DNA from: Syntrophaceae bacterium
GTDB lineage: Bacteria; Desulfobacterota; Syntrophia; Syntrophales; PHBD01
Direction of reading: 5' to 3'
Assembly (NCBI GenBank): GCA_013177825.1
Contig: JABLXX010000002.1
Coordinates: forward strand, 558,001 to 622,000
Length of the DNA stretch: 64,000 bases
Below are positions 34,030 through 41,710 of the stretch, one piece after another; position 1 is the stretch's first letter; each line of letters starts with the position of its first letter. A program made the translations under genes and the position numbers. The notes beneath the pieces are model-generated. The model made no database searches and was not told the DNA's origin. It saw only the letters and a list, made by a program, of their open reading frames with translations.

Positions 34030-35805
34030 GTGTTCCGCATCCGGAAGATCTTCGACGACGTCCAGAAGAGAAACCGCCTGGCCCTCGATCAGGTGCGGAC
34101 CATCCTGGCTGCCCGGTTCCAGGGACTGAGCCAGGGCCGGATCGACCGGATCCCCGACACGCTCCGCAATCCCTTCGAGTACGATTTCCGTTCCATCCTC
34201 TACGTGGCCGAGGGGCCGGGTGGCGCCGTCCGGGGATTCGCCCTTCTTTCCCACGACCCCTCGCTCTCGTTCTGCCTCCTGGATTACCTGGCCACGAGCG
34301 CGAAGCTGACCGGAAGGGGCGTCGGGGCGGCCCTGTACGAGCGCGTGCGGGACGAGGCGCTCCTCCTGAACGCCTCGGGCGTCTTCTTCGAATGCCTGCC
34401 GGACGACCCGCTTCTCTGCCGGGACCCGGAGATCCTCCGGGAGAATGTGGCGCGTCTGAAGTTCTACGAGGCCTTCGGCGCGCACCCCGTCGCCGGGACA
34501 GCCTACGAAACCCCCGTCAACCCGGGCGGCGACAATCCGCCGTACCTGGTTTTCGACGGCCTCGGGCGTGACCTTCCGCTGCGCCGCGGCCATGCGCGTG
34601 CCATCGTCCGGGCCATCCTGGAGCGAAAGTACGGGGACATCTGCGGGCCCGAATACGTGCGGGCAGTGGTCGATTCCTTCCGGGACGACCCGGTCCGGAT
34701 CCGCCCGCCGCGCTACAGAAAAGCTCCTCCGGACGGCCGCTACCCCGTCTCCGGGAAGATATCGGCCGTTGCGCTTGTGGTTTCCGACCGGCACGCCGTC
34801 CACCACATTCACGACCGCGGCTACGTGGAGTCGCCGGTCCGCATCCGGACGATCCTGGACGCCCTGGAGCGAACCAACCTCTTCCGGCGGGTCGAGCCGC
34901 TCGACTTTCCGGAGAGGCACTTGGCGGCCGTGCACGACCCCTCGTACATCCGCTATTTCAAACGGGTTTGCGAGACGCTGCCACCCGACGGGTCCGTCTA
35001 CCCCTATGTATTCCCCATCCGGAACCAGGCCCGGCCTCCCGTGGAGCTGGCCGTCCGGGCGGGGTACTACTGCATCGACACGTTCACCCCCCTCAACCGA
35101 AATGCCTTCATCGCGGCGAAACGGGCCGTGGACTGCGCTCTAACCGGGGCTTCCCAGATCCTGGAGGGGGTCCGACTCGCCTACGCACTCGTGAGGCCGC
35201 CCGGACACCATGCGGAGCCGCGCGCCTTCGGTGGATTCTGCTACTTCAACAACGCCGCGGCGGCGGCCCATTATCTGAGCGAGTTCGGATCCGTGGCGGT
35301 CCTGGACCTGGACTACCACCACGGAAACGGGAACCAGGTAATCTTCTACCGGCGGAGGGACGTCCTGACCCTTTCGATCCACGCCCATCCGTCCCTGGCC
35401 TATCCCTATTTCAGCGGGTTTGCCGACGAGCGGGGCGAGGGGGAGGGGGCGGGGTGCAACGGAAACTATCCCCTCCCGGAGGCGGTGGACGGTCCTGCTT
35501 ATCTGGCGGTGCTCGACAGGGTTCTGTCGCGTGTCCGGTATTTCCGGCCGAAGTTTCTCGTGGTGTGCCTGGGCCTGGACACGGCCAGGGGTGATCCGAC
35601 GGGAACTTGGAGTTTGAAGGCCCGTGAATTCAGGGAGATGGGCCTGCGGATCGGGAGCCTGCGCCTGCCGACGCTGGTAGTGCAGGAGGGGGGATACGAC
35701 AACCGCTCCATCGGGGCGAATGCCCGATCGTTCTTCGAGGGACTCTGGTCGGGGACCTTCCTCGGAAACGGCGGCGCGAGGAACGGGGCGAACGGGAAGG
35801 CCTGA
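34030..35805 (+). CDS. GNAT acetyltransferase-histone deacetylase family fusion
   Basis: 591 residues. The N-terminal domain (1-175) has GNAT features: acetyl-CoA loop TGRGVGAALYERV at about 94-106, and LKFYEAFGA at about 143-151. A helical linker covers about 185-235. The C-terminal domain (about 245-575) is a zinc deacetylase of the HDAC/acetylpolyamine amidohydrolase superfamily. Visible there are RPPGHHAEP with the His393/His394 dyad, zinc ligands Asp428 and His430 in DLDYHHGNG, LGLDTARGDP, and the catalytic Tyr in EGGYD. Both active sites look intact. The start is GTG with GAGGAG upstream, 12 bp after the transporter. Substrate may be a polyamine or protein lysine; this is inference. Confidence 0.85.
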   Translation: MFRIRKIFDDVQKRNRLALDQVRTILAARFQGLSQGRIDRIPDTLRNPFEYDFRSILYVAEGPGGAVRGFALLSHDPSLSFCLLDYLATSAKLTGRGVGAALYERVRDEALLLNASGVFFECLPDDPLLCRDPEILRENVARLKFYEAFGAHPVAGTAYETPVNPGGDNPPYLVFDGLGRDLPLRRGHARAIVRAILERKYGDICGPEYVRAVVDSFRDDPVRIRPPRYRKAPPDGRYPVSGKISAVALVVSDRHAVHHIHDRGYVESPVRIRTILDALERTNLFRRVEPLDFPERHLAAVHDPSYIRYFKRVCETLPPDGSVYPYVFPIRNQARPPVELAVRAGYYCIDTFTPLNRNAFIAAKRAVDCALTGASQILEGVRLAYALVRPPGHHAEPRAFGGFCYFNNAAAAAHYLSEFGSVAVLDLDYHHGNGNQVIFYRRRDVLTLSIHAHPSLAYPYFSGFADERGEGEGAGCNGNYPLPEAVDGPAYLAVLDRVLSRVRYFRPKFLVVCLGLDTARGDPTGTWSLKAREFREMGLRIGSLRLPTLVVQEGGYDNRSIGANARSFFEGLWSGTFLGNGGARNGANGKA

Positions 35806-35917
35806 GGGAACGGGGGAGGGGCAGAGACCGGCACAGACGGACCTGCAGCGCCGCCATTCTCCGGTCAGGGCGGTGTCATGCCGCCGGTTCTCAAGACGGA
35901 TCCTTTGAAAATCCCGG

Positions 35918-37033
35918 TCAGGCCTTGCCGAGGATCTGCCCGAGGGCGGCCAGGAAGCGGTCCACGTTTTCCCGCCGGGCCGTGTGGCCCATGAGGCCGA
36001 TCCGCCAGATCTTTCCCGCCAGGGGCCCCAGCCCGCCACCGATCTCGATCTTGAACTCCTTCCGCAGCCGTTTTCGGACGGCAAGCTCGTCGATCCCCTC
36101 GGGGCAGCGGACGGTGTTGAGCATGGGCAGGCGGAAGGGCTTCTCCACCAGCATCGAGAGCCCCATGCCTTCCAGCCCGGCAACGAGGGCCTCGTGGGCC
36201 TCCCGGTGCCGCGCAAAGGCCTTATCCGGTCCTTCCTCCAGGACGAGCCGGAGGGACTCGTACAGGGCGTAGAGCATGTTCACCGGAGCCGTGTGGTGGT
36301 AGACCCGGTTCTGGTTCCAGTAGTTCGTGATGAGGCTCAGGTCCAGGTACCAGTTGGGGACCTTCGCCTTGCGGCCGTTCAGCTTCGCCGCGGCACGGTC
36401 CGAGAAGGACAGGGGCGCCAGGCCCGGGGGGCAGGAGAGGCACTTCTGGGTGCCGCCGTAGAGGGCGTCGATGCGCCAGTCGTCCATGCGGACCTCGATC
36501 CCGCCCAGGCTCGTGACGGCGTCCACCAGGTAGAGCGCGTCCTTCCCGGCCAGCATCTTCCCGATCTCGGCAACGGGGTTCCGGACGCCCGTGGACGTCT
36601 CGGCGTGGACCACCGCCACGATGGCGAAAGGCTCTTTCCTGAGGGCCTCTGCGGTGCGATCAAGGTTGACAGGGGTTCCCCAATCGAATTCCAGTGCCTC
36701 CACGCGGGCTCCGAGCCGTCCCGCCACGTCCTGCATGCGGCGGCCGAAGACGCCGTTCGTCAGGATGAGAACCGGGTCGCCGGGCTCGACGAGGTTGACG
36801 AAGCAGGCCTCCATACCGGCGGAGCCGGTCCCGGACATGGGAACCGTGAGGACGTTCTTCGTATTCAGGAGTTCCTGGAGCATGGACTTGATACCGTCCA
36901 TGATGGTCAGGAAATAGGGGTCCAGGTGGCCCAGCGTGGGCTTCGCCAGGGCCTCGTAGACCGTCGGGGGCACACAGGACGGGCCCGGGCCCATGAGCAG
37001 GATTTCTTCGATGCCGTCGAGCAGATTCTTCAT
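35918..37033 (-). CDS. Class V aminotransferase (serine/alanine-glyoxylate type)
   Basis: 371 residues, PLP enzyme. The Schiff-base lysine is K197 in LYGGTQKCLS. The fold starts with LMGPGPS and includes SGTGSAGMEA, VVHAETSTGV and the PLP-binding Asp in LVDAVTSLGG. It resembles serine-pyruvate or alanine-glyoxylate aminotransferases. A glyoxylate/hydroxypyruvate-reductase-like gene lies nearby at 37559, so serine or glyoxylate metabolism is plausible. GGAGGTGC precedes the ATG at 37033. Confidence 0.9.
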   Translation of the reverse strand: MKNLLDGIEEILLMGPGPSCVPPTVYEALAKPTLGHLDPYFLTIMDGIKSMLQELLNTKNVLTVPMSGTGSAGMEACFVNLVEPGDPVLILTNGVFGRRMQDVAGRLGARVEALEFDWGTPVNLDRTAEALRKEPFAIVAVVHAETSTGVRNPVAEIGKMLAGKDALYLVDAVTSLGGIEVRMDDWRIDALYGGTQKCLSCPPGLAPLSFSDRAAAKLNGRKAKVPNWYLDLSLITNYWNQNRVYHHTAPVNMLYALYESLRLVLEEGPDKAFARHREAHEALVAGLEGMGLSMLVEKPFRLPMLNTVRCPEGIDELAVRKRLRKEFKIEIGGGLGPLAGKIWRIGLMGHTARRENVDRFLAALGQILGKA

Positions 37034-37120
37034 GACGCCGCACCTCCTCTGCGGATCTTGTCCGGGGGATTCGGGGTGAAAGAACCGGTCGCCTGGAATC
37101 CTTGCGGATCCTTGGCCTTT

Positions 37121-37149
37121 TCTATAGCGAAAAGATTTGTTAATGTCCA
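37121..37149 (-). promoter_or_regulatory. Sigma-70 promoter of the aminotransferase gene
   Basis: On the minus strand TGGACA (37149-37144), a 17-bp spacer and TATAGA (37126-37121), about 88 bp upstream of the start codon. Confidence 0.5.
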
Positions 37150-37197
37150 TTGTCCCATCCAGCAGATCATGCATGCCTTTCGGAAAGGAGGAATAAT

Positions 37198-37488
37198 ATG
37201 CTCAGGCACGTGGTATTCGTGAAGTTCAAGGCCGGGGTGACGGCGGAGCAGGTGGAGGAAGTGAAAAAGGCCCTGGGAGGCCTGCCGGCGAAAATCCAGG
37301 AAATCAAGGGGTGGGCCTTCGGGGCTGACGTTCTCCGGACGGAGCGTTCCGTCGATTTCGCCCTCGTGGCCGATTTCGAGGACGTGGAGGCACTGAAGCG
37401 CTACCAGGTCCATCCGGACCACGTCCCGGTCCTGGCGCTGGTACGCTCCGTGAGCGAGGTGTTGCAGGTCGCGGATTTCTTCCTGTAG
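37198..37488 (+). CDS. Dabb (stress-responsive A/B barrel) domain protein
   Basis: 96 residues, a dimeric alpha/beta ferredoxin-like barrel. The family opening LRHVVFVKFKAG and the ending HPDHVPVLALVRSVSEVLQVADF are clear. Members have no agreed enzymatic role. The ATG at 37198 follows AAAGGAGGAATA. It is divergent from the aminotransferase and lies 70 bp before the hydroxyacid dehydrogenase. Confidence 0.88.
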   Translation: MLRHVVFVKFKAGVTAEQVEEVKKALGGLPAKIQEIKGWAFGADVLRTERSVDFALVADFEDVEALKRYQVHPDHVPVLALVRSVSEVLQVADFFL

Positions 37489-37558
37489 AGAAAAAGCGGG
37501 TCAGAGTTTGTTTTTGCTCTGCACGAATAAATCCGACCTGTTTTCCGGGGAGGCGACG

Positions 37559-38533
37559 ATGAAGAAGAAAGTGCTGGTGACCCTCAACCTGCCGAAGGAG
37601 CTTCTCGACCGCCTGGGGGGCGAGTGCGAGGCGGATTTCCATGCCGAAGACCGCCCCATGGAGCGAAAGGATTTCCTGGAGCGGATTGTGGGAAAGGAGG
37701 GCCTGCTGCCTTCGATCACGGACGCGGTGGATGCCGAGGCCATGGACCGGGCGCCGGGCCTCCGGATGATCGCCAACTTCGGCGTGGGATTCAACAACAT
37801 CGACGTGGCAGCCGCCACGGCCCGGGGAATCGCCGTTTCCAACACGCCGGGGGTGCTGACGGATGCCACGGCGGATGTGGCGTTTGCCCTGATCCTGGCG
37901 GTGAACCGCCGGGTGGTCGAAGGGGACAGGATGGTCCGGGAAGGACGGTTCCGTTACTGGGCGCCGTTTCTCTTTCTCGGCAGCGAGGTCTCCGGCAAAA
38001 CCCTCGGGATCGTGGGGATGGGACGCATCGGACAGGCCGTGGCCCGACGAGCCCGGGGATTCGGCATGCCGGTTCTCTACTCCGGCCGGACCCGCCTGAA
38101 CCCCGCGGAGGAGGAAGCCCTGGGAGCCTCCTTCCGGTCTCTCCCGGACCTCCTGGCGGAGGCGGACATCGTGTCTCTCCACGTTCCCCTGACACAGGAG
38201 ACCCGCCATCTGATCAACCGGGAAGCCCTGGGGTGCATGAAGCCCTCGGCGGTTCTGATCAACACCTCCCGGGGTCCCGTGGTGGACGAGAAGGCCCTTG
38301 TGAACGCCCTCCGAGCCGGAACCATCGGCGGGGCCGGCCTGGACGTTTACGAGGATGAGCCCCGCCTGGCACCCGGACTGGCGGAACTGGACAACGCCGT
38401 TCTCCTGCCCCATGTCGGGAGTGCCACGTGGGAGACACGGATGAAGATGGCCGACTTGGCCGTGACGAATCTCCTGGCGGGACTGCGGGGCGAGCGGCCG
38501 CCGAACCTCGTCAACCCCGAGGTCTGGAAGTAA
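37559..38533 (+). CDS. D-2-hydroxyacid dehydrogenase (glyoxylate/hydroxypyruvate reductase-like)
   Basis: 324 residues. The NAD(P) motif GMGRIGQAVARRA follows LGIVGMG. The catalytic Arg is in NTSRGPVVDEKAL, Glu in the DEPRL region and His in LLPHVGSAT. ANFGVGFNNID and SNTPGVLTDATADVAF are typical of glyoxylate reductases. It should reduce glyoxylate or hydroxypyruvate, fitting the neighbouring aminotransferase. GGGGAGGCGACG precedes the ATG. The 70-bp leader contains AATAAATCCGACCTG, shared with the leader of the transporter at 33271. Confidence 0.9.
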   Translation: MKKKVLVTLNLPKELLDRLGGECEADFHAEDRPMERKDFLERIVGKEGLLPSITDAVDAEAMDRAPGLRMIANFGVGFNNIDVAAATARGIAVSNTPGVLTDATADVAFALILAVNRRVVEGDRMVREGRFRYWAPFLFLGSEVSGKTLGIVGMGRIGQAVARRARGFGMPVLYSGRTRLNPAEEEALGASFRSLPDLLAEADIVSLHVPLTQETRHLINREALGCMKPSAVLINTSRGPVVDEKALVNALRAGTIGGAGLDVYEDEPRLAPGLAELDNAVLLPHVGSATWETRMKMADLAVTNLLAGLRGERPPNLVNPEVWK

Positions 38534-38563
38534 TCCTGGAGAATGCCGGCCTCGGAGAAACCG

Positions 38564-38580
38564 ACGGATTTGAAATCCGT
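38564..38580. repeat. Family D palindrome ACGGATTTgAAATCCGT
   Basis: A 17-bp perfect palindrome 31 bp after the dehydrogenase stop, at the outer edge of the composite C+B element. The matching CGGATTTCAAATCCG is at the other edge (38996-39010). Confidence 0.7.
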
Positions 38581-38608
38581 GCTCCTCTTTTCTTTGACTT
38601 CGCATCAG

Positions 38609-38744
38609 GGCGCGGGGGCTGCCACGGGGGCTTCCGCCGTCGCGGACTTTTTTCCCGCGATCCGTCGTCGAAGGTCCGTCAGGCTGGAGGGATGGGAAAA
38701 AAGTCCCAATTGCTCCTCTGGAAACCCCCGGTCGCGCCCCCGCG
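38609..38744 (-). repeat. Palindromic repeat family B, copy 4
   Basis: About 135 bp in inverted orientation relative to copy 1. It has the same GC-rich arms and GCTCCTCTGGAAACCCCCGG; the inner dyad here is GGACTTTTTTCCCG/GGGAAAAAAGTCCC. Confidence 0.8.
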
Positions 38745-38970
38745 AACATCGGTCGGGGAGGGGGGCTTCCCGGAGCGCGAATAGCGGCTTTTTCGGGGCA
38801 CCCTGCCGTCGCAGCGAAGCGCCCGCAAAGTCATCTGTCTGAGCACCGTCCGGTGCGAGTTATGACTTTGCAGCGGAGCGAGACGTTGCAGGGTCGATAA
38901 AACGCTTCTGAGCGCGAGGGAAGCCCTGATCCCGCATGCCGACCTCCCATCCGCGCCTGATTCTCTATTA
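38745..38970 (-). repeat. Repeat family C, copy 2 (inverted)
   Basis: Near-identical inverted copy of 431-657. It includes GCTATTCGCGCTCCGGGAAG (as complement) and the dyad GCAAAGTCAT/ATGACTTTGC. With B copy 4 it forms a composite element bounded on both sides by GGATTTSAAATCC palindromes. No gene is seen in 38534-39033. Confidence 0.8.
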
Positions 38971-38995
38971 AAAAAGAAAAAATAAGGAAGGAGAA

Positions 38996-39010
38996 CGGAT
39001 TTCAAATCCG
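38996..39010. repeat. Family D palindrome CGGATTTcAAATCCG
   Basis: A 15-bp perfect palindrome at the far edge of the composite C+B element, just before the end of the small cysteine-rich gene. Confidence 0.65.
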
Positions 39011-39033
39011 CTCCCTTTTGCTGTCCCGCTTCT

Positions 39034-39195
39034 TTATGCCTTGGGCGTCCAGTAGGCGCAGTCGCGTGTAGCATCGGTGATGACGTGATCGACGAAGCGG
39101 GCGAAGCGCCAGCAGTGAGTCCGAGCGCCCTCGGTCTCGTCCTCGAAGTACAGGCAGGCATTGCAGGACTGTTTCCCTTCCTCTTTCCTTTCCAT
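39034..39195 (-). CDS. Small cysteine-rich protein
   Basis: 53 residues. It starts MERKEEGKQSCNACLYF and contains four or five Cys plus one His (C-x2-C, then HCW, then a late C-A-Y-W). This could bind zinc or an iron-sulfur cluster. AGGGAGAAAAG lies upstream of the ATG at 39195. A longer frame continues upstream but runs through a family A palindrome and the VWA gene antisense. I recognise no family; the conserved-looking aromatic and Cys pattern makes it likely real. Confidence 0.5.
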   Translation of the reverse strand: MERKEEGKQSCNACLYFEDETEGARTHCWRFARFVDHVITDATRDCAYWTPKA

Positions 39196-39250
39196 TTTCT
39201 TTTCTCCCTGCAGACGGATAATTTTGAACCGCCCGGACTCGACTCCCTTT

Positions 39251-39376
39251 CCGGGCGGTTCAAAAGGGGTTGGATGCAAGGCTCCCGAGGTCATGAGCCA
39301 TGAGGCGTACCTTGAGGTACGTCGAATGGCGAAGGACGAGGGGAACGCCGCAGACGGGCTCTTTTCAACCGCCCGG
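39251..39376. repeat. Palindromic repeat family A, copy 6
   Basis: A 126-bp palindrome with arms CCGGGCGGTTCAAAAG and CTTTTCAACCGCCCGG, differing at one position as in other copies. An extra half-arm, TTTTGAACCGCCCGG, lies just outside at 39223-39237. It starts two bases after the VWA stop codon (minus strand). Confidence 0.8.
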
Positions 39377-39377
39377 G

Positions 39378-40727
39378 CTAATGCCGCGTGGCGGCGAGCA
39401 AGGACCCGATCACCCTCTCCAGGTGGTCCAGGGTGTTGCACTCCCGGGCCGCGTGGCAATAGGGCAGGAAGCGCTTCATCTCCGAGTCGCCGGTGCCCCA
39501 GAAGGGGCGCGGTTCCGGGTTCAGCCAGACGAGGCGCTTGCACCGCTGGTAGATGTCCCGCAGGACGTGAGTCCCCGGGTCGGCGTTGTTGTTTCTCCCG
39601 TCTCCGAGGAACAGGACCGTCGTCCGGCGCGTCACGAGGTTGAGGTACTGCAGCCGGAAGTCGTCGAGCGACCGGGCGTAGTCCGTGAGGCCCATGACGA
39701 TCGGCAGGTCCGTCCCCTGCTGGAGGCGATCCACGGCAACCTCCACCGGGTACCGCTCGAAGACGTCCGACACATCGATCAGATTCGAGCAGAAGACAAA
39801 GGTGCGGATGCGGAGGATCTCCTCGTTGAGGCCGTAGAGAAACAGGAGGAAGAAGCGGACGAGCCGCATCATGGACCGGCTGATGTCGCAGATAACCAGC
39901 ACGTCGGGCCGGTTCACCTTCCGCTGCTTCCATTTCGGGTCGAAAATGAAGCCTCCGTAAGGCACGTTGTGCCGGAGGGTCCTCTTGAAGTCCAGGTGGC
40001 CCCGCCGGGCGGCTTTCCGGCGTCGCGAGTGGATGTCGTTGAGCCGTTTGACGAGGCGTTGGATCAGCTCGCCCATCTTCTCGAAGTGGCGTTGCTCCAG
40101 GTGGGAGAGGCGGGTCTTCCGGAGGGCCTCCTCAAGGTATTCATTGACGATGCCGCGGCCGTAGAGGTCTAGCTGGCGTTCCACATACTGCCGGACGTTG
40201 TCCACCAGTTCCTGCCGGGCCGCCTGGAGAGCATCGGCCTGGGCCAGGGGCCCCCCGCTGCCGGCCCCCGAAAAGGTCCTGATCGTGCTGTCGAGCCCAT
40301 CGATTCCCAGCGCGTTGAGGATCCGGACGGTGTAGAGGCTGCGCTGCGTCGGCAGGCGGATGGCCCGGATGTCCGCGGCTCGGGCCGCTTCCTGGAGGGC
40401 CGCCGCAAGGGAGGCCTGATCCCCCTGGAGAAGCATCCGGCTCAGGGGATCCTCCGGAAGCGTCGCTTCACGGTCGACTCCGTCGTCCCGCTCCGGGAGG
40501 GCGGCGGTGCACGTGAAGTCGCTGAAGAAGCGGTCGAAGGTATCGGAAAACAGGTCTTTTTCATGGCCCGATTTGGCCAGGGCGGCACCGAGGGAATCCT
40601 TCAGGAGCAGACGGTTTCCATACCCCACCAGCGCCGCGGCGGAGCAGGCGTCGAGGGTCTCGGCGACGGAGATCCTGACTCCCGACAGCCGCAGGGCCGT
40701 GACAAAATCCTCCAGCACCCGGTCCAC
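39378..40727 (-). CDS. VWA domain protein, CoxE-like
   Basis: 449 residues. The C-terminal half is a von Willebrand factor A domain with MIDAS motif CDISRSM (D-x-S-x-S) and LFLGDGRNN. The N-terminal half is helical. CoxE-type proteins work with MoxR ATPases in cofactor insertion or complex remodelling. The MoxR partner lies directly upstream (4-bp gap). No CO-dehydrogenase or other cox genes are in the window, so the client is unknown. Confidence 0.88.
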   Translation of the reverse strand: MDRVLEDFVTALRLSGVRISVAETLDACSAAALVGYGNRLLLKDSLGAALAKSGHEKDLFSDTFDRFFSDFTCTAALPERDDGVDREATLPEDPLSRMLLQGDQASLAAALQEAARAADIRAIRLPTQRSLYTVRILNALGIDGLDSTIRTFSGAGSGGPLAQADALQAARQELVDNVRQYVERQLDLYGRGIVNEYLEEALRKTRLSHLEQRHFEKMGELIQRLVKRLNDIHSRRRKAARRGHLDFKRTLRHNVPYGGFIFDPKWKQRKVNRPDVLVICDISRSMMRLVRFFLLFLYGLNEEILRIRTFVFCSNLIDVSDVFERYPVEVAVDRLQQGTDLPIVMGLTDYARSLDDFRLQYLNLVTRRTTVLFLGDGRNNNADPGTHVLRDIYQRCKRLVWLNPEPRPFWGTGDSEMKRFLPYCHAARECNTLDHLERVIGSLLAATRH

Positions 40728-40731
40728 GGTG

Positions 40732-41682
40732 TCAGCCTCCGTCGTTGCGCAGGAGCATCGTTGTGAGCTGCGGCATCCGCTCCTCCACGGTGTGCACGTC
40801 GTCCTGGTACTTCAGAAAGACGTGCAGGGTGTCCCGCACGACCTCCGACGTGAGGCGCTCCGCATGGAGAAGGACGACCACGCGTGCCCAGTCGATGGTT
40901 TCGCTGATGGAAGGGGCCTTCTTCAGGTCGAGCCCGCGGATCTGCTGAATGAAAGAAACAAGCTGCTTTTCCAGCCGCGCCGGCAGATCCGGAACGCGGC
41001 TCCGGACGATCCTGCGCTCCAGGGCGGCGTCGGGGTAGGGGATGAAGAGGTGGAGGCAGCGCCGTTTCAGAGCCTCGCTGAGTTCCCGGGTGTTGTTGCT
41101 GGTGAGGAAGACGAAGGGGCGGGATACCGCGGCGACCGTCCCGATCTCCGGGATGGAGACCTGGTAGTCCGAGAGGATCTCCAGGAGAAAGGCCTCGAAC
41201 TCCTCGTCGGCCTTGTCGATCTCGTCCACCAGGAGGACCGCGCCGTCCGGGTTCTCCAGGGCCTTCAGGAGGGGCCGGGGCTCCAGGAAGTGTCGGGAGA
41301 AGAAGATGTCGTCGTACCGGTGAAGCTTGTCGATGGCCGCGGAGAAGCCGTTGTCCCGGGAGACGATCTCGTCGAGCTTGTCCTTCAGGAGCTGGGTATA
41401 AAGGAGCTGTTTCCCGTATTTCCACTCATAGAGAGCCTTCGCCTCGTCGAGCCCCTCGTAGCACTGGAGGCGGATCAGCTCGAGATCCAGGAAAGCGGCG
41501 GCCGTCTTTGCCAGCTCCGTCTTGCCGACGCCGGCGGGCCCTTCCACGAGGATCGGTTTCCCCAGGTGCCAGGCGAGGTACACCGTCGTGGCGATCGCGC
41601 GGTCGGCGATGTATCCCGTCCCTCGGAAACCCTGCTGGACCGCCTCCCAGGACGCGATCCGGTTCTGTCTGTCGTTGTTCAT
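40732..41682 (-). CDS. MoxR-family AAA+ ATPase (CoxD-like)
   Basis: 316 residues. Walker A GPAGVGKT is at 48-55 and Walker B LLVDEIDKADEEF follows. The sensor-1 region is TSNNTRELSEALKRRCLHLF. MoxR ATPases pair with VWA proteins to insert metals or activate enzyme complexes. It is the first gene of the MoxR-VWA pair, lying 28 bp downstream of the acyl-CoA dehydrogenase gene and possibly in the same transcript. Confidence 0.9.
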   Translation of the reverse strand: MNNDRQNRIASWEAVQQGFRGTGYIADRAIATTVYLAWHLGKPILVEGPAGVGKTELAKTAAAFLDLELIRLQCYEGLDEAKALYEWKYGKQLLYTQLLKDKLDEIVSRDNGFSAAIDKLHRYDDIFFSRHFLEPRPLLKALENPDGAVLLVDEIDKADEEFEAFLLEILSDYQVSIPEIGTVAAVSRPFVFLTSNNTRELSEALKRRCLHLFIPYPDAALERRIVRSRVPDLPARLEKQLVSFIQQIRGLDLKKAPSISETIDWARVVVLLHAERLTSEVVRDTLHVFLKYQDDVHTVEERMPQLTTMLLRNDGG

Positions 41683-41710
41683 GAGTTTCTTTCCGTCCGT
41701 CCGATGTGTG

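Noticed and set aside
39378-41682. VWA-MoxR pair as carbon monoxide dehydrogenase maturation genes
   Set aside because: Only coxD/E-like genes are present, with no cox structural genes in the window. The pair type is used for many clients.
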